Positions 41,470 through 49,502 of a stretch of 64,000 bases of DNA are shown here, piece after piece. This DNA comes from Lentzea sp. NBRC 105346 (GTDB lineage: Bacteria; Actinomycetota; Actinomycetes; Mycobacteriales; Pseudonocardiaceae). The stretch is taken from positions 338,192 to 402,191 of the forward strand of contig NZ_BSTQ01000005.1 in the NCBI RefSeq assembly GCF_030269605.1, written 5' to 3'. How positions within the stretch are numbered: the first letter of the stretch is position 1; every line of letters begins with the position of its first letter. The notes beneath the pieces are model-generated. The model ran no database searches and was not told the origin of the DNA. It worked only from the letters and a program-made list of their open reading frames with translations. A program made the translations under genes and the position numbers.

Positions 41470-43113
41470 GTGGGCAACATCCGTGTGTCCGCGCACAGAC
41501 GCGGCTTGAGCAGGGCGCTTCGCGCGTTGCTCGTCCTGGTACTGGCGATTGGGGCTTCGGTCTTCACCGGCCAAGCTGCGTTCGCTGGGTCCGACGACTA
41601 CCCGTCCAAGTGGAAGACCCCGGCAATGGACACGGTCGTCGACGACTGGGGCATGTACAACCGCGAATGCACCAGCTTCGTGGCGTACCGACTGAGCACC
41701 CGCAACGGCTACAACATGCCGTGGCACGACAACGCAATCAACTGGGCGAACAGAGCGAAGAACGCTGGCGTCGCAGTTGACCACTTGCCGGCCAAGGGTG
41801 CGGTGGCGTGGTTCAGCTATGGCCACGTCGCATGGGTCGAGTCGGTCAGCGCCGACAAGAAGACCGTCCACATCGAGGAGTACAACTACGACTACGCGGG
41901 TCACTACAACCAGCGTGACGTGGCCGTCTCCAAGGTGAGCAACTTCATCCACTTCGCTGACATCAACCCGCCTCCGCCTCCGCCGAGTCCGCCGGACTCG
42001 GACGGCGACGGAGTCCTGGACAGCAACGACCCGTGTCCGAACGTGTACGTCGCGGACGCCGATGGCTGCCCTGGCCGGAGTGACTACAGCCTGGACGGCA
42101 AGTCGGACATCGCCGCCTTCTACAACTACGACGGCGGAGCGACGAACCTCTGGCTGTGGAACGGTCAAGCCGACCGGTACTCCTCGGGGCCGTACGCTCC
42201 GTGGACACAGGCCACGGGATTCGAGGCATCGCGCCTGAACCCCGTCGGCACGGGCGACTACGACGGGGACAAGATCCCCGACACCGCCGCCTTCTACGGG
42301 TACGACAACGGCGCGCTGGCCCTGGACATCTGGTACGGCAACCCGCGAGCCGGACTGGACTCCAGGACGGCGTGGTACGTGGGCAACTCCTGGGAAGGCG
42401 CTCGGGTGATCCCCGCAGGTGGCGGCGACTTCAACCAGGACGGCAAGGCCGACGTCGCGGCCTTCTACAGGTACGACAACGCCTTCGTCGCGCTGTACGT
42501 CTGGTACGGACAGGCGGATCGCACGATGTCTGGTCCCTACACCGTCTGGACCGGGAACGGGTGGGATGGCAGTCGCATCATCACCGTGGGCGTCGGAGAC
42601 ACCGACGGCGACGGCAAGGCTGACATCTCGACCTTCTACCGGCACGACGGCGGCATGATGGACCAGAACGTGTGGTACGGCGACGGAGCGGGCAACTTCA
42701 CGCTCGGTCGTCCCTGGCACGTGGACACCTCATGGGAAGGGGCTCGCTTCATCCCCGCTGGGGTGGCCGACCTCAACAGCGACGGCAAGGCCGACACCAT
42801 CGCGTTCTACCGGCAGGACAACATGCAGGTGGACATGCGCGTCTGGTACGGCACGTCATCGCGCGTCGGGGCAGCCGATCCGGGCGGCCCCTGGAGTGGC
42901 TTCAACGGATGGGACGGCAACCGCATCCTTCCGGCCGGCACTGGCGACTACAACGGTGACGGCAAGATCGACGTGGCTACCTTCTACCGTCACGACGGGC
43001 AGATGGTGGACATGAACATCTGGTACGGCGATGGGGGCGGCAACCTGAGCCTCTTCCGCGCCTGGCACGTCGACACCGCCTGGGAAGGTGCACGCATCAT
43101 CCCGGCGAAGTGA
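41470..43113 (+). CDS. secreted CHAP-domain protein with six FG-GAP-like repeats
   Basis: 547 residues. Signal peptide (basic RRGLSRALRALL, hydrophobic LVLVLAIGASVF, cleavage near AAFA). CHAP amidase/endopeptidase domain with the catalytic Cys in YNRECTSFVAYRL and His in GHVAWVESV (about 60-125). A proline linker (NPPPPPPSPP) is followed by a thrombospondin type-3-like Ca loop DSDGDGVLDSNDPCP and six ~55-residue repeats of the form D-x-D-G-D-G-K-x-D-x-x-x-F-Y...WYG, which should bind Ca and fold as a beta-propeller. GTG at 41470 is preferred (AGGAG five bases upstream). Probably cuts peptidoglycan at the cell surface or in competitors; in an ICE it could open the wall for transfer (inference). 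Confidence 0.86.
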   Translation: MGNIRVSAHRRGLSRALRALLVLVLAIGASVFTGQAAFAGSDDYPSKWKTPAMDTVVDDWGMYNRECTSFVAYRLSTRNGYNMPWHDNAINWANRAKNAGVAVDHLPAKGAVAWFSYGHVAWVESVSADKKTVHIEEYNYDYAGHYNQRDVAVSKVSNFIHFADINPPPPPPSPPDSDGDGVLDSNDPCPNVYVADADGCPGRSDYSLDGKSDIAAFYNYDGGATNLWLWNGQADRYSSGPYAPWTQATGFEASRLNPVGTGDYDGDKIPDTAAFYGYDNGALALDIWYGNPRAGLDSRTAWYVGNSWEGARVIPAGGGDFNQDGKADVAAFYRYDNAFVALYVWYGQADRTMSGPYTVWTGNGWDGSRIITVGVGDTDGDGKADISTFYRHDGGMMDQNVWYGDGAGNFTLGRPWHVDTSWEGARFIPAGVADLNSDGKADTIAFYRQDNMQVDMRVWYGTSSRVGAADPGGPWSGFNGWDGNRILPAGTGDYNGDGKIDVATFYRHDGQMVDMNIWYGDGGGNLSLFRAWHVDTAWEGARIIPAK

Positions 43114-43199
43114 CAGGAGGGTCGGGGGCGGCTGCGAGAGCAGCTGCCCCCACCCGACACAAAACCAAGAACTTATTATTGTTTGGGGATCATTCGTAC

Positions 43200-43205
43200 T
43201 ATAAT
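43200..43205 (+). promoter_or_regulatory. consensus -10 box for the 43.2 kb membrane protein gene
   Basis: Perfect TATAAT ten bases before the ATG at 43216, in an AT-rich gap; TATTGT (43177-43182) gives a weak -35 with 17-base spacing. The transcript would have a leader of only a few bases. Confidence 0.6.
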
Positions 43206-43215
43206 GGGCTAATAC

Positions 43216-44421
43216 ATGCTGCGCAGAACAACTAAACGGTATTGGCCCGTCGTTACCCTCGTGATGCTTTTCGTCGCCTCTATTTTCCTTCGTCTACCGG
43301 CGTTCGGCATTGACCCGATGAAGGAATTTGGCTGGACCCAGTTCGAGCGATTCAACAACGCCGAGGTGTGGATACATGATCGGCATGTTCTCAACATTTA
43401 TGACACCCATCCAATTCAGGTACACAAGTTTGCTGGCTACGTTGGATACGATGAACAGTACTTGAAGAATAAGGAAGACCCGCAGCTAACCGTATACACT
43501 TCCTTCCCGCCGACGCACTTCGTGGCACTTTTCGCCACCCTTAAGACTTTTGGCGGGCACTACACTTACAAGGCGATGGAGGTATTCGGGCTCGCTATAC
43601 ACGCTCTATCTGTCGGACTCATCGCATACCTGGTGTACTTGCTAACTCGAAGCAGGCTGCTCGCGGTCCTCGGCGGTGCAATATACATCTTCTCGACAGG
43701 TACACTCTGGTATCACATGAATGTCTACTGGGCGCATGAATTACTGGTGCCAGTGTTCGTCGGTTCTTTAATCGTCTTCGTCAAGCGTAGAGGGCTGATG
43801 CGCTGGTGGGAGAGCTTGCTCTTTGGCGCTGGCATGACCTTGATCTCCTGGACGGGTGCCGTGGCGGCCGTTGGCTACGCCCTCTATGGCCTTTACAAGT
43901 TCTATAAAACCAAAGATCGCGCCTATTTAAACCACCTGTTCGTCATTGCAGGCTTGGCCGCAGCTCTCGTACTGGTGGTAGCGCAAGTCTTGATTACCAC
44001 AGGCTCGAACCCTGTCGAATACGTTGAGAAGGTATTGCATCGCGCGCAGACGCGAACGGCGGGCGCGACCAGTATGCCATTCGTGGTGATGGTTTGGCGC
44101 TTTGTTAATGACCTACTTCTCGACTACGGCGGCTACATGGTCATAGCCCTAGTATTGGCAGTGAAGTATAAGATCGAGCGCTTCCACAAGGCCGTCCTGT
44201 TTGTAGCGGCGTTTCCGCTCGTCGAGTCCTTTATCATACTTGAGCATGACACGGTCTATGGGTTTGGACGCCTCAAATGGCTGATCCCGGTAATTCTGCT
44301 CATCTGTATTGCCGGAGCCAAGCTGAGCGAAAGGCGAAAGTGGCTGCTCGCTTCTGCTGTGGCGGCGGCATCCGTGCTTCACATAGCGCTCTACTTCTCG
44401 GTTTACCAGGCCGTCAAGTAA
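43216..44421 (+). CDS. polytopic membrane protein, possible GT-C glycosyltransferase
   Basis: 401 residues with about nine hydrophobic helices. The first external loop after helix 1 is long and polar (KEFGWTQFERFNNAEVW, then HVLNIYDTHPIQVHKF), as in GT-C enzymes, and YTSFPPTHFVALFA precedes helix 2, but I see no certain D-x-D catalytic motif. Codons use many A/T third positions, unlike almost all neighbours, pointing to recent acquisition. Function not established; O-antigen/arabinosyl-type transferases are the nearest idea. Confidence 0.6.
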   Translation: MLRRTTKRYWPVVTLVMLFVASIFLRLPAFGIDPMKEFGWTQFERFNNAEVWIHDRHVLNIYDTHPIQVHKFAGYVGYDEQYLKNKEDPQLTVYTSFPPTHFVALFATLKTFGGHYTYKAMEVFGLAIHALSVGLIAYLVYLLTRSRLLAVLGGAIYIFSTGTLWYHMNVYWAHELLVPVFVGSLIVFVKRRGLMRWWESLLFGAGMTLISWTGAVAAVGYALYGLYKFYKTKDRAYLNHLFVIAGLAAALVLVVAQVLITTGSNPVEYVEKVLHRAQTRTAGATSMPFVVMVWRFVNDLLLDYGGYMVIALVLAVKYKIERFHKAVLFVAAFPLVESFIILEHDTVYGFGRLKWLIPVILLICIAGAKLSERRKWLLASAVAAASVLHIALYFSVYQAVK

Positions 44422-44480
44422 TCCGTCACGATGTGTGTGGCCCGCCGCCCTGAGCGTTCTACTCGGGCGACGGGCGTTGC

Positions 44481-45317
44481 TCAGTACGTGAGCGCCTGAC
44501 ACTGCGCCTTTGTCGCGGTCAGGAGCCTACGGACGAGCCGGGCGAACTTGCCTTCCTCGATACTCGGTTCGAGCGTCATCGACTCGAACGCGATCCCGTG
44601 TCTGATGGTCAGCCACTCGTCACCGCCTTCGACCTGGTTGATGAAGCACAGGTCTCGGTAGTAGAACGCGGTGCCGATCGCCCAGTTGCCGTGTCCGATG
44701 CGGTCGGCCAGTTCTTCGACGCTGTAACAGCCGACGAAGCTGTTCCGGTTGAACGGCGGGTCGTCCGCGGAACTGATCCACGGGTTCTCGATCCCGAGCT
44801 TGTACCACTGCTCACGTAGCTCGTCGTCCAGCTCGGGCACGACGCGAACCTCCTCGATGAGGTCCCACGTCTCGGCCAGTTGGAGGGCGTAGCGGTACGC
44901 CTCCAGCCAATCCGTGAACACCTGGTTGTCGCTGCTCCACCTTGGTTCGCTGCTAGTCCACATCTGGACGCGGTAGCGCTTGGTGTTGGTGAGCAGGTCA
45001 GCCAGATCTTCCGGAACTGTCGTGTCGTCGCCGTGCCGGTTGGGCGGGCCGACGATGAGCGCTGAGCCCACGATGACGTCACGGCCTCGGAGAGTGGAGT
45101 TGTGCACCCACGCGAGCGTGGTCGCTCGGTGGTTGACGCGCATCCGGTTGAGCTTGCCCTCCTCGTTGAGGTACATCGCGGCCGGCGGCCGGTCGAGGGT
45201 GGCGACTTCGAGGTTGCCTCCAACGATCTGCCGATAGGCGTTCACGTCGTGGCGTTCGATCTCCTGGAGCCGGATCGGCTGACTCGGATCGACAGGTATG
45301 ACGATGGCGGTAATCAA
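44481..45317 (-). CDS. DUF3846 domain protein
   Basis: 278 residues. The N-terminal ~110 residues (ITAIVIPVDPSQPIRLQEI, ... NRMRVNHRATTLAWV, ... DVIVGSALIVGPPN) match DUF3846, common on phages and plasmids. The C-terminal part (residues 140-278) is unrecognised and ends TATKAQCQALTY. A TTG at 45317 is the best start since the domain begins right after it; no strong ribosome site is visible. Function unknown. Confidence 0.65.
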   Translation of the reverse strand: MITAIVIPVDPSQPIRLQEIERHDVNAYRQIVGGNLEVATLDRPPAAMYLNEEGKLNRMRVNHRATTLAWVHNSTLRGRDVIVGSALIVGPPNRHGDDTTVPEDLADLLTNTKRYRVQMWTSSEPRWSSDNQVFTDWLEAYRYALQLAETWDLIEEVRVVPELDDELREQWYKLGIENPWISSADDPPFNRNSFVGCYSVEELADRIGHGNWAIGTAFYYRDLCFINQVEGGDEWLTIRHGIAFESMTLEPSIEEGKFARLVRRLLTATKAQCQALTY

Positions 45318-45429
45318 GGTTGCCGCTCGCTTCTGGACCGTTGGGCTTTTGCCTGGTGGGCGGTCCGTTCCACACCAGGCCGCTCCCCGCGTCAGGGCGG
45401 AGAAGGGTCTGGCGTGCAAGTGGGTTGCG

Positions 45430-45467
45430 GGAGCGGAGGGCGGTCGAAGATGACCGCCCTCCGCTCC
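45430..45467 (-). terminator. 16-bp perfect stem terminator
   Basis: GGAGCGGAGGGCGGTC (45430-45445) and its exact reverse complement (45452-45467) around a six-base loop, 21 bases after the stop of the 109-aa gene on the minus strand. Confidence 0.75.
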
Positions 45468-45488
45468 GGGTTGGTGCGGGCGGGCTTC

Positions 45489-45818
45489 TTACTTGGAAGC
45501 CTCACCGCTGCGGCGCCGCGTCGACGTGGTGGTCTCAGCAGGCGTCTCGGCCGTCGGGTCTTCCGTCCCGAACAGTCCTTGGATTGCGCCGCGCCTGGCG
45601 GCAGCCTCGCGCTCGATCGCCTCGAGGGCGGCCTTGGCGCGGGCGGCGAAGTCGGGCTCCGCCTTCTTGGTGGTGACGTACAGCTCGACCGCGCGGATGG
45701 CCGCGTCTCCCAGGGAGATGCCGTCGAGCTGTGCGACGAGGGCGAACTGAGCGTGGAGAGCGTCGGGCACCTTGATGCCCAGGGTCTTCACGCTGCCGCC
45801 GTTACGGGGTTCCGACAT
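45489..45818 (-). CDS. 109-residue ribbon-helix-helix-like protein
   Basis: N-terminal KTLGIKVPDALHAQFALVAQLDGISLGDAAIRAVELYV (shown in parts) looks like a ribbon-helix-helix DNA-binding fold as in plasmid copy or partition regulators; the rest is charged and ends with a Thr/Glu/Arg-rich tail. GAGGAGG precedes the ATG. Transcribed after the methyltransferase gene on the same strand. Probably a small element regulator. Confidence 0.6.
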   Translation of the reverse strand: MSEPRNGGSVKTLGIKVPDALHAQFALVAQLDGISLGDAAIRAVELYVTTKKAEPDFAARAKAALEAIEREAAARRGAIQGLFGTEDPTAETPAETTTSTRRRSGEASK

Positions 45819-45897
45819 CGGAGCCTCCTCGGTTTGGTGCGGCCGGCCATCCCTTGAGCTGGGATGACGACGACGGCCGCATGACACCGGGGAGGTG

Positions 45898-46980
45898 TCA
45901 GGCTGCGCGATCCTGCTTGCGGCGCGCTGCGGCGATGCGCTCCGTACTCATCTCGGCGTAGGCCGGATTTAGCTCGATGCCGATCCAGTCGCGGCCGTGC
46001 TTCTCGGCGGCCAGTGCAGTCGTGCCAGTGCCCATGAACGGGTCGAGCACAACACCGGGAACGCCGTCCGCGCCGCACATACAGGTTGGTTCTAGGTCGC
46101 CAACGGCCAGCAGGCGGCCGTCTCGACGCTGCAGGGCGCGGTGCCACGGGACGCCACAGGCGGAGCAGACCCGCTCTGGGCACGTGGCGAGCAACGGGCG
46201 TTCGGCGAGGCTGAGCGGGAAGACGGCGAAGTGTCCGCCTCGGAACCCGGCGGTCGGCAGTGCCCAGACGTCGCCGGGGTTCTTGCCGAGCGGGTGCCCG
46301 GACAGACCGGAGGCCTTGAGGCGAGACAGCCCGCGGTTGTCGTTGAGCGTCCAGCCCTTTCGGTTCGCGGCCCCGATGTCTGCTGGCGGGTAGCTACGCG
46401 GCGCGTCGCTAGGGTTCTGACGCTTGCCGGTTACGAGCGGCTGACGAACGGGGTCTAGGTCGAAGTGGTAGCGCGGCGAGCGAGTGAAGAAGTACATCAA
46501 CTCGTGCGTCGTGGTCAGTCGGTCGGTCACCGATGACGGCATGGGGTTGGTCTTGGCCCAGATGACCTCGTTGCGCAGCGTCCACCCGTCTTGTACGAGG
46601 GCTAACGCCACCCGAGAAGGGCCAAGCAGCAGGCTCTTGGGGGCGGCGCCCTCAGCCGGACGACGCGAGTAGCTGTCCCCCAGGTTGAGCCAGAGCGAAC
46701 CGGTCGGCTTCAGGACGCGGGCAAGTTCGCGGGCGACGAGTCGCAGGCCGTTGACCCAGCCTTCTGCGTCCGGTTCGGCTCCGAGCTGCTGCTCATGGCC
46801 GTAGTTGCGAACGCCGAAGTAGGGCGGGCTGGTGATGATGGTGTCCACGGACGCGGCCGGTAGTTCGGCCAGCCGGTCACGGACATCCCCGATGAGGATG
46901 GTGTTGCGGGGCAAACTCGTGGCGTCCGCTGACTGCGGGCCGCTTTGAAGATCACCTCCTATACGTGTAGGTGGGTTCAT
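45898..46980 (-). CDS. DNA methyltransferase (N4-cytosine/N6-adenine type) with zinc-finger insert
   Basis: 360 residues. Catalytic motif IV TSPPYFG (50-56), motif I DPFMGTGTTALAAE near the C-terminus, in the beta-class order. Between them is a zinc-ribbon-like insert (CSACGVPW ... CMCG). No restriction endonuclease lies next to it, so it is an orphan that could protect the element or regulate genes. ATG 46980 has no ribosome site; a near-perfect one (AGGAGGTGATC on the minus strand, 46950-46960) lies inside the first codons without an in-frame start close behind, so the true start is uncertain. Specificity cannot be read from sequence. Confidence 0.86.
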   Translation of the reverse strand: MNPPTRIGGDLQSGPQSADATSLPRNTILIGDVRDRLAELPAASVDTIITSPPYFGVRNYGHEQQLGAEPDAEGWVNGLRLVARELARVLKPTGSLWLNLGDSYSRRPAEGAAPKSLLLGPSRVALALVQDGWTLRNEVIWAKTNPMPSSVTDRLTTTHELMYFFTRSPRYHFDLDPVRQPLVTGKRQNPSDAPRSYPPADIGAANRKGWTLNDNRGLSRLKASGLSGHPLGKNPGDVWALPTAGFRGGHFAVFPLSLAERPLLATCPERVCSACGVPWHRALQRRDGRLLAVGDLEPTCMCGADGVPGVVLDPFMGTGTTALAAEKHGRDWIGIELNPAYAEMSTERIAAARRKQDRAA

Positions 46981-47557
46981 GCAGTGTTCTCGATTAGATG
47001 TTGAGGGGCGCCCCGACGTCCCGGTGAGGACGCCGGGGCGTGGCCGGGCCGCGTGGCCCTGGCCGAGGGTGCCGATCCCGTTCTAGTCTTGACCTGCGTG
47101 TTCGCGGACGTACCTGGCGAGGACAGGGTTCAAGTTGAGTCCCCTTGGGGACATACGCACTAACCACACGCGAAGAGGTCGTCGCATAGACGGCCTCTTC
47201 TGCTATTTCGTACCTGAGTTCGACCCCGAGGTACTCGTAAGCCTCGCGAGCCATTCCGGCCTTCCTTCCGTCCGCGACGTGATCCCACTGACTACTGATC
47301 GTTTGAATGCGATCCCTGCAAAGCCAGAGGCACACTAGACCGATCGAGTGACCCTCGTGTTCGGCGATCGCCTCGCGGTTGTACCTTGCTCGTTGGTGGA
47401 CTGCGGCCGCCGACGAGGCTCCTCCGATCCCGGATGGAGTGGGTGCCTCGCAAGCACACCCTGGGGAGTGCACCGCATCTGACCACTCACGCTGCCCGAG
47501 GGTCGACCTCACGATCTCAGCAGCGCTGGCCGGGTAGCGCCTGCGGAGGATCTTCGT
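46981..47557. other. intergenic region with hairpin and candidate micro-ORF
   Basis: A 13-bp stem with one mismatch (47009-47021/47028-47040) points to a terminator for a minus-strand transcript. A 23-codon frame MSPRGLNLNPVLARYVREHAGQD lies just upstream of it on that strand (47083-47154), without a ribosome site. A longer minus-strand frame to 47512 has poor coding character. The plus-strand HTH gene begins at 47558. The element's right end may be in this region but no att repeat was identified. Confidence 0.35.
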
Positions 47558-49021
47558 GTGAGTGACCTCGTGGACGGCAGGTCCGCCCGAATCGCATGGC
47601 GGCGCCGATACACCGGTGAGTCTGCGCGTGCGGTGCGAGACCAGCTCAAAGGCGAGTCGGGCCCAGTCATGCCGACGCCGTCAGATAGCGATCAGACAGC
47701 GCTCGAGGCCGCGATCCTGCGCGTCCTGAGCCGGGTGGTGGCGCGTCCGCAGCGATTTCAGCAGCCGTTCGACCAGACCTGGCCCCTGGATCGGGTGCGA
47801 CCAGCCACCGGGATGGTCTCACTGGAGCTGCAGGACCAGGTGCTCCAAGGCTTTCTGTTCGAGGCTTTGCCTGTGCACACCCCCGGAGGAGTGCGGGGGA
47901 TCCCCGGCGTGCGAGTGATCCCCGCGCGGTCGCATCTCGATCTACGGTGGACCGGACCTGGTGGCGCGACGTCGGCAACCGTACGGCTGCTCGGTGTCTC
48001 CAAGGAACGCTGGCGAGCCATCGAGCCCGAGCTCATCCTCTTCAGTGAGGCCACCCCGCTTTGGGCCATGGGCCGGAACGAACTGCACGACGCCGAGAGC
48101 ACCTCGCTGCGAACGAGGCCGAAGGACCCGATCTCGTTGATGAGTGCCGTGTTGCGGCGTCTGTGGCTCTGGCACGAAGCAACCTGGTTCGCAACGGCCG
48201 TCGATGAGAGCATGCTCCGCGTCTACTGGCGGCATGGTCCAACGCACGCGCAGATCGTTGAGATGCTCCAAGACCCGCTGTGCGGCGTTCCGGGCGTCGC
48301 TGTCGCATCGCGTCTGCTTTCGAACGACCTGCGAGGAGTCGCGCTCGCGCTCCTGGACGGTTCCAACACCCAGCACACCGAGCTGCACGACGCACTGGCG
48401 TGGGCCAATCCGGACAGCATGCCGAGGCTGCCGAACGACATCGTTGTTCCGTTCGAGGTGTGGGATCAGGAGGAGATGCGGGACGCGCTGAGCAGAAGGG
48501 AGATCAGCTCGGTCTATCGGCTGTTGCGCCGCAACGGTGTGACCCAACGCCAGATCGCAGCGCTCACCGGCCAGTCCCAGTCCGAGGTCTCCGAAATCCT
48601 CAAGGGGCGTCAGGTCCGGTCGTACGACGTCCTGACGAGGATCGCTGCCGGCTTGGGTGTCCCGCGTGGATACATGGGGCTCGCCTATGACGAAACAACC
48701 GCCTCGGCCGTTGCCACCCTGGTCGACGACAGCGAGTCGGCCAAACGCCGAAGGTTCCTCGCACACGCCGCCAGGTCATGGGCGATGCCCCTCAGCGAAC
48801 CACCTGAGCCGAAGCACGTGGCAATGGCCGACGTGCGCCAAGTGGAGGCCGCGACTCGCGCTCTGCGCGCATTGGCGTGGCAACACGGCGAAGGAACCAT
48901 CAGAGAGGCCCTCCGCGCGCAGCTCGAGTGGGCACGCACACTTCTCATCCCCCCTGCGCCTGATCTCGTGAGAGAACGGCTCATGGTCGCGATCGCGAAC
49001 CTCGAAGCGTTGGCGGGCTGA
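47558..49021 (+). CDS. large helix-turn-helix (XRE-type) regulator
   Basis: 487 residues. The first ~270 residues are unrecognised (tryptophan-containing, with VLRRLWLWHEATWFATAVDE). At about 310-385 is an XRE helix-turn-helix: LLRRNGVTQRQIAALTGQS, EVSEILKGR, YDVLTRIAAGLGVPRGYMGLAYDE, the form seen in actinobacterial regulators that carry a TPR-like C-terminus; here that tail is short. GGAGG is eight bases before the GTG. Likely a regulator at the island edge. Confidence 0.7.
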   Translation: MSDLVDGRSARIAWRRRYTGESARAVRDQLKGESGPVMPTPSDSDQTALEAAILRVLSRVVARPQRFQQPFDQTWPLDRVRPATGMVSLELQDQVLQGFLFEALPVHTPGGVRGIPGVRVIPARSHLDLRWTGPGGATSATVRLLGVSKERWRAIEPELILFSEATPLWAMGRNELHDAESTSLRTRPKDPISLMSAVLRRLWLWHEATWFATAVDESMLRVYWRHGPTHAQIVEMLQDPLCGVPGVAVASRLLSNDLRGVALALLDGSNTQHTELHDALAWANPDSMPRLPNDIVVPFEVWDQEEMRDALSRREISSVYRLLRRNGVTQRQIAALTGQSQSEVSEILKGRQVRSYDVLTRIAAGLGVPRGYMGLAYDETTASAVATLVDDSESAKRRRFLAHAARSWAMPLSEPPEPKHVAMADVRQVEAATRALRALAWQHGEGTIREALRAQLEWARTLLIPPAPDLVRERLMVAIANLEALAG

Positions 49022-49024
49022 TCC

Positions 49025-49408
49025 GTGTTTTGGACCTGTGTTGTGCTGGGTGTGCCTCTTTGGGCGGTGGTCCTGACCGCGATCTGGGCCCCGAGCTCTC
49101 GCCGACGCGCTGACGCTCGCCGAGTTCTGCTCATCGCGATCATGCAACCGGAGTCGGAACGCGAGGAGCACGCGACGCGCGTGAAGCCGAAGAAGCGGAG
49201 CCCGTTCGCCCGCATACTCGCCGTTGTCGCACTACTGCTGGTGGTGTGCCTGGCGGTGCTTCTGTGGAGCGGCGAACTCGACCGTAACGACAAGATCGCG
49301 AGCGTGGTGAGCATGTTCGTCGGTGTCGCCGGTCTCATTGTGGCGTTACAAGCCTTGCGGACCGCCACCTCGGAATCACGTTCGAAATTCGACACGGATC
49401 AAAAATGA
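49025..49408 (+). CDS. two-helix membrane protein downstream of the HTH regulator
   Basis: 127 residues, GTG start four bases after the regulator's stop. Hydrophobic helix at the N-terminus (VVLGVPLWAVVLTAIWA), a basic cytosolic loop, and two hydrophobic segments (ILAVVALLLVVCLAVLLW and IASVVSMFVGVAGLIVAL). No family recognised; an ATG at 49142 would remove the first helix. Confidence 0.5.
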   Translation: MFWTCVVLGVPLWAVVLTAIWAPSSRRRADARRVLLIAIMQPESEREEHATRVKPKKRSPFARILAVVALLLVVCLAVLLWSGELDRNDKIASVVSMFVGVAGLIVALQALRTATSESRSKFDTDQK

Positions 49409-49502
49409 TCACTGTTCGTACGGCTTGTTCAGCACAGTTCACGGTTTATCCAAGGCGGGCAACCCATGCGGCTACCTGTGCCTGGCTGCGCGACGCGCGG
49501 CC

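Larger units (their letters stand above)
18379..46980. mobile_element. putative integrative and mobilisable/conjugative island at tRNA-Leu; right end unresolved
   Basis: Region of lower, uneven GC holding a serine recombinase, a tyrosine integrase with excisionase, an ImmR/ImmA switch, a coupling ATPase, a replication-relaxation protein, many very small genes, a candidate defence protein and an orphan methyltransferase. The left end abuts tRNA-Leu. No second copy of the tRNA-Leu 3' end was found, so the right end given is only the last clearly element-type gene; it may extend to about 49.4 kb. No relaxase of a familiar MOB family, FtsK-type TraB translocase or standard replication initiator is recognisable. 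Confidence 0.6.

Noticed and set aside
41458..42720. 420-codon minus-strand frame opposite the CHAP gene
   Set aside because: Shadow with repeated VPV/GRDV pattern created by the FG-GAP repeats.
47126..47135. Ten bases (GGGTTCAAGT) equal to the T arm of tRNA-Leu, as a possible right att core
   Set aside because: The bases to the right are not a tRNA 3' end, which the original target would have left there; the match is short and the T-loop sequence is common.
46994..47512. 172-codon minus-strand frame upstream of the methyltransferase
   Set aside because: No ribosome site, arginine/proline-rich second half, and it crosses a terminator-like hairpin.
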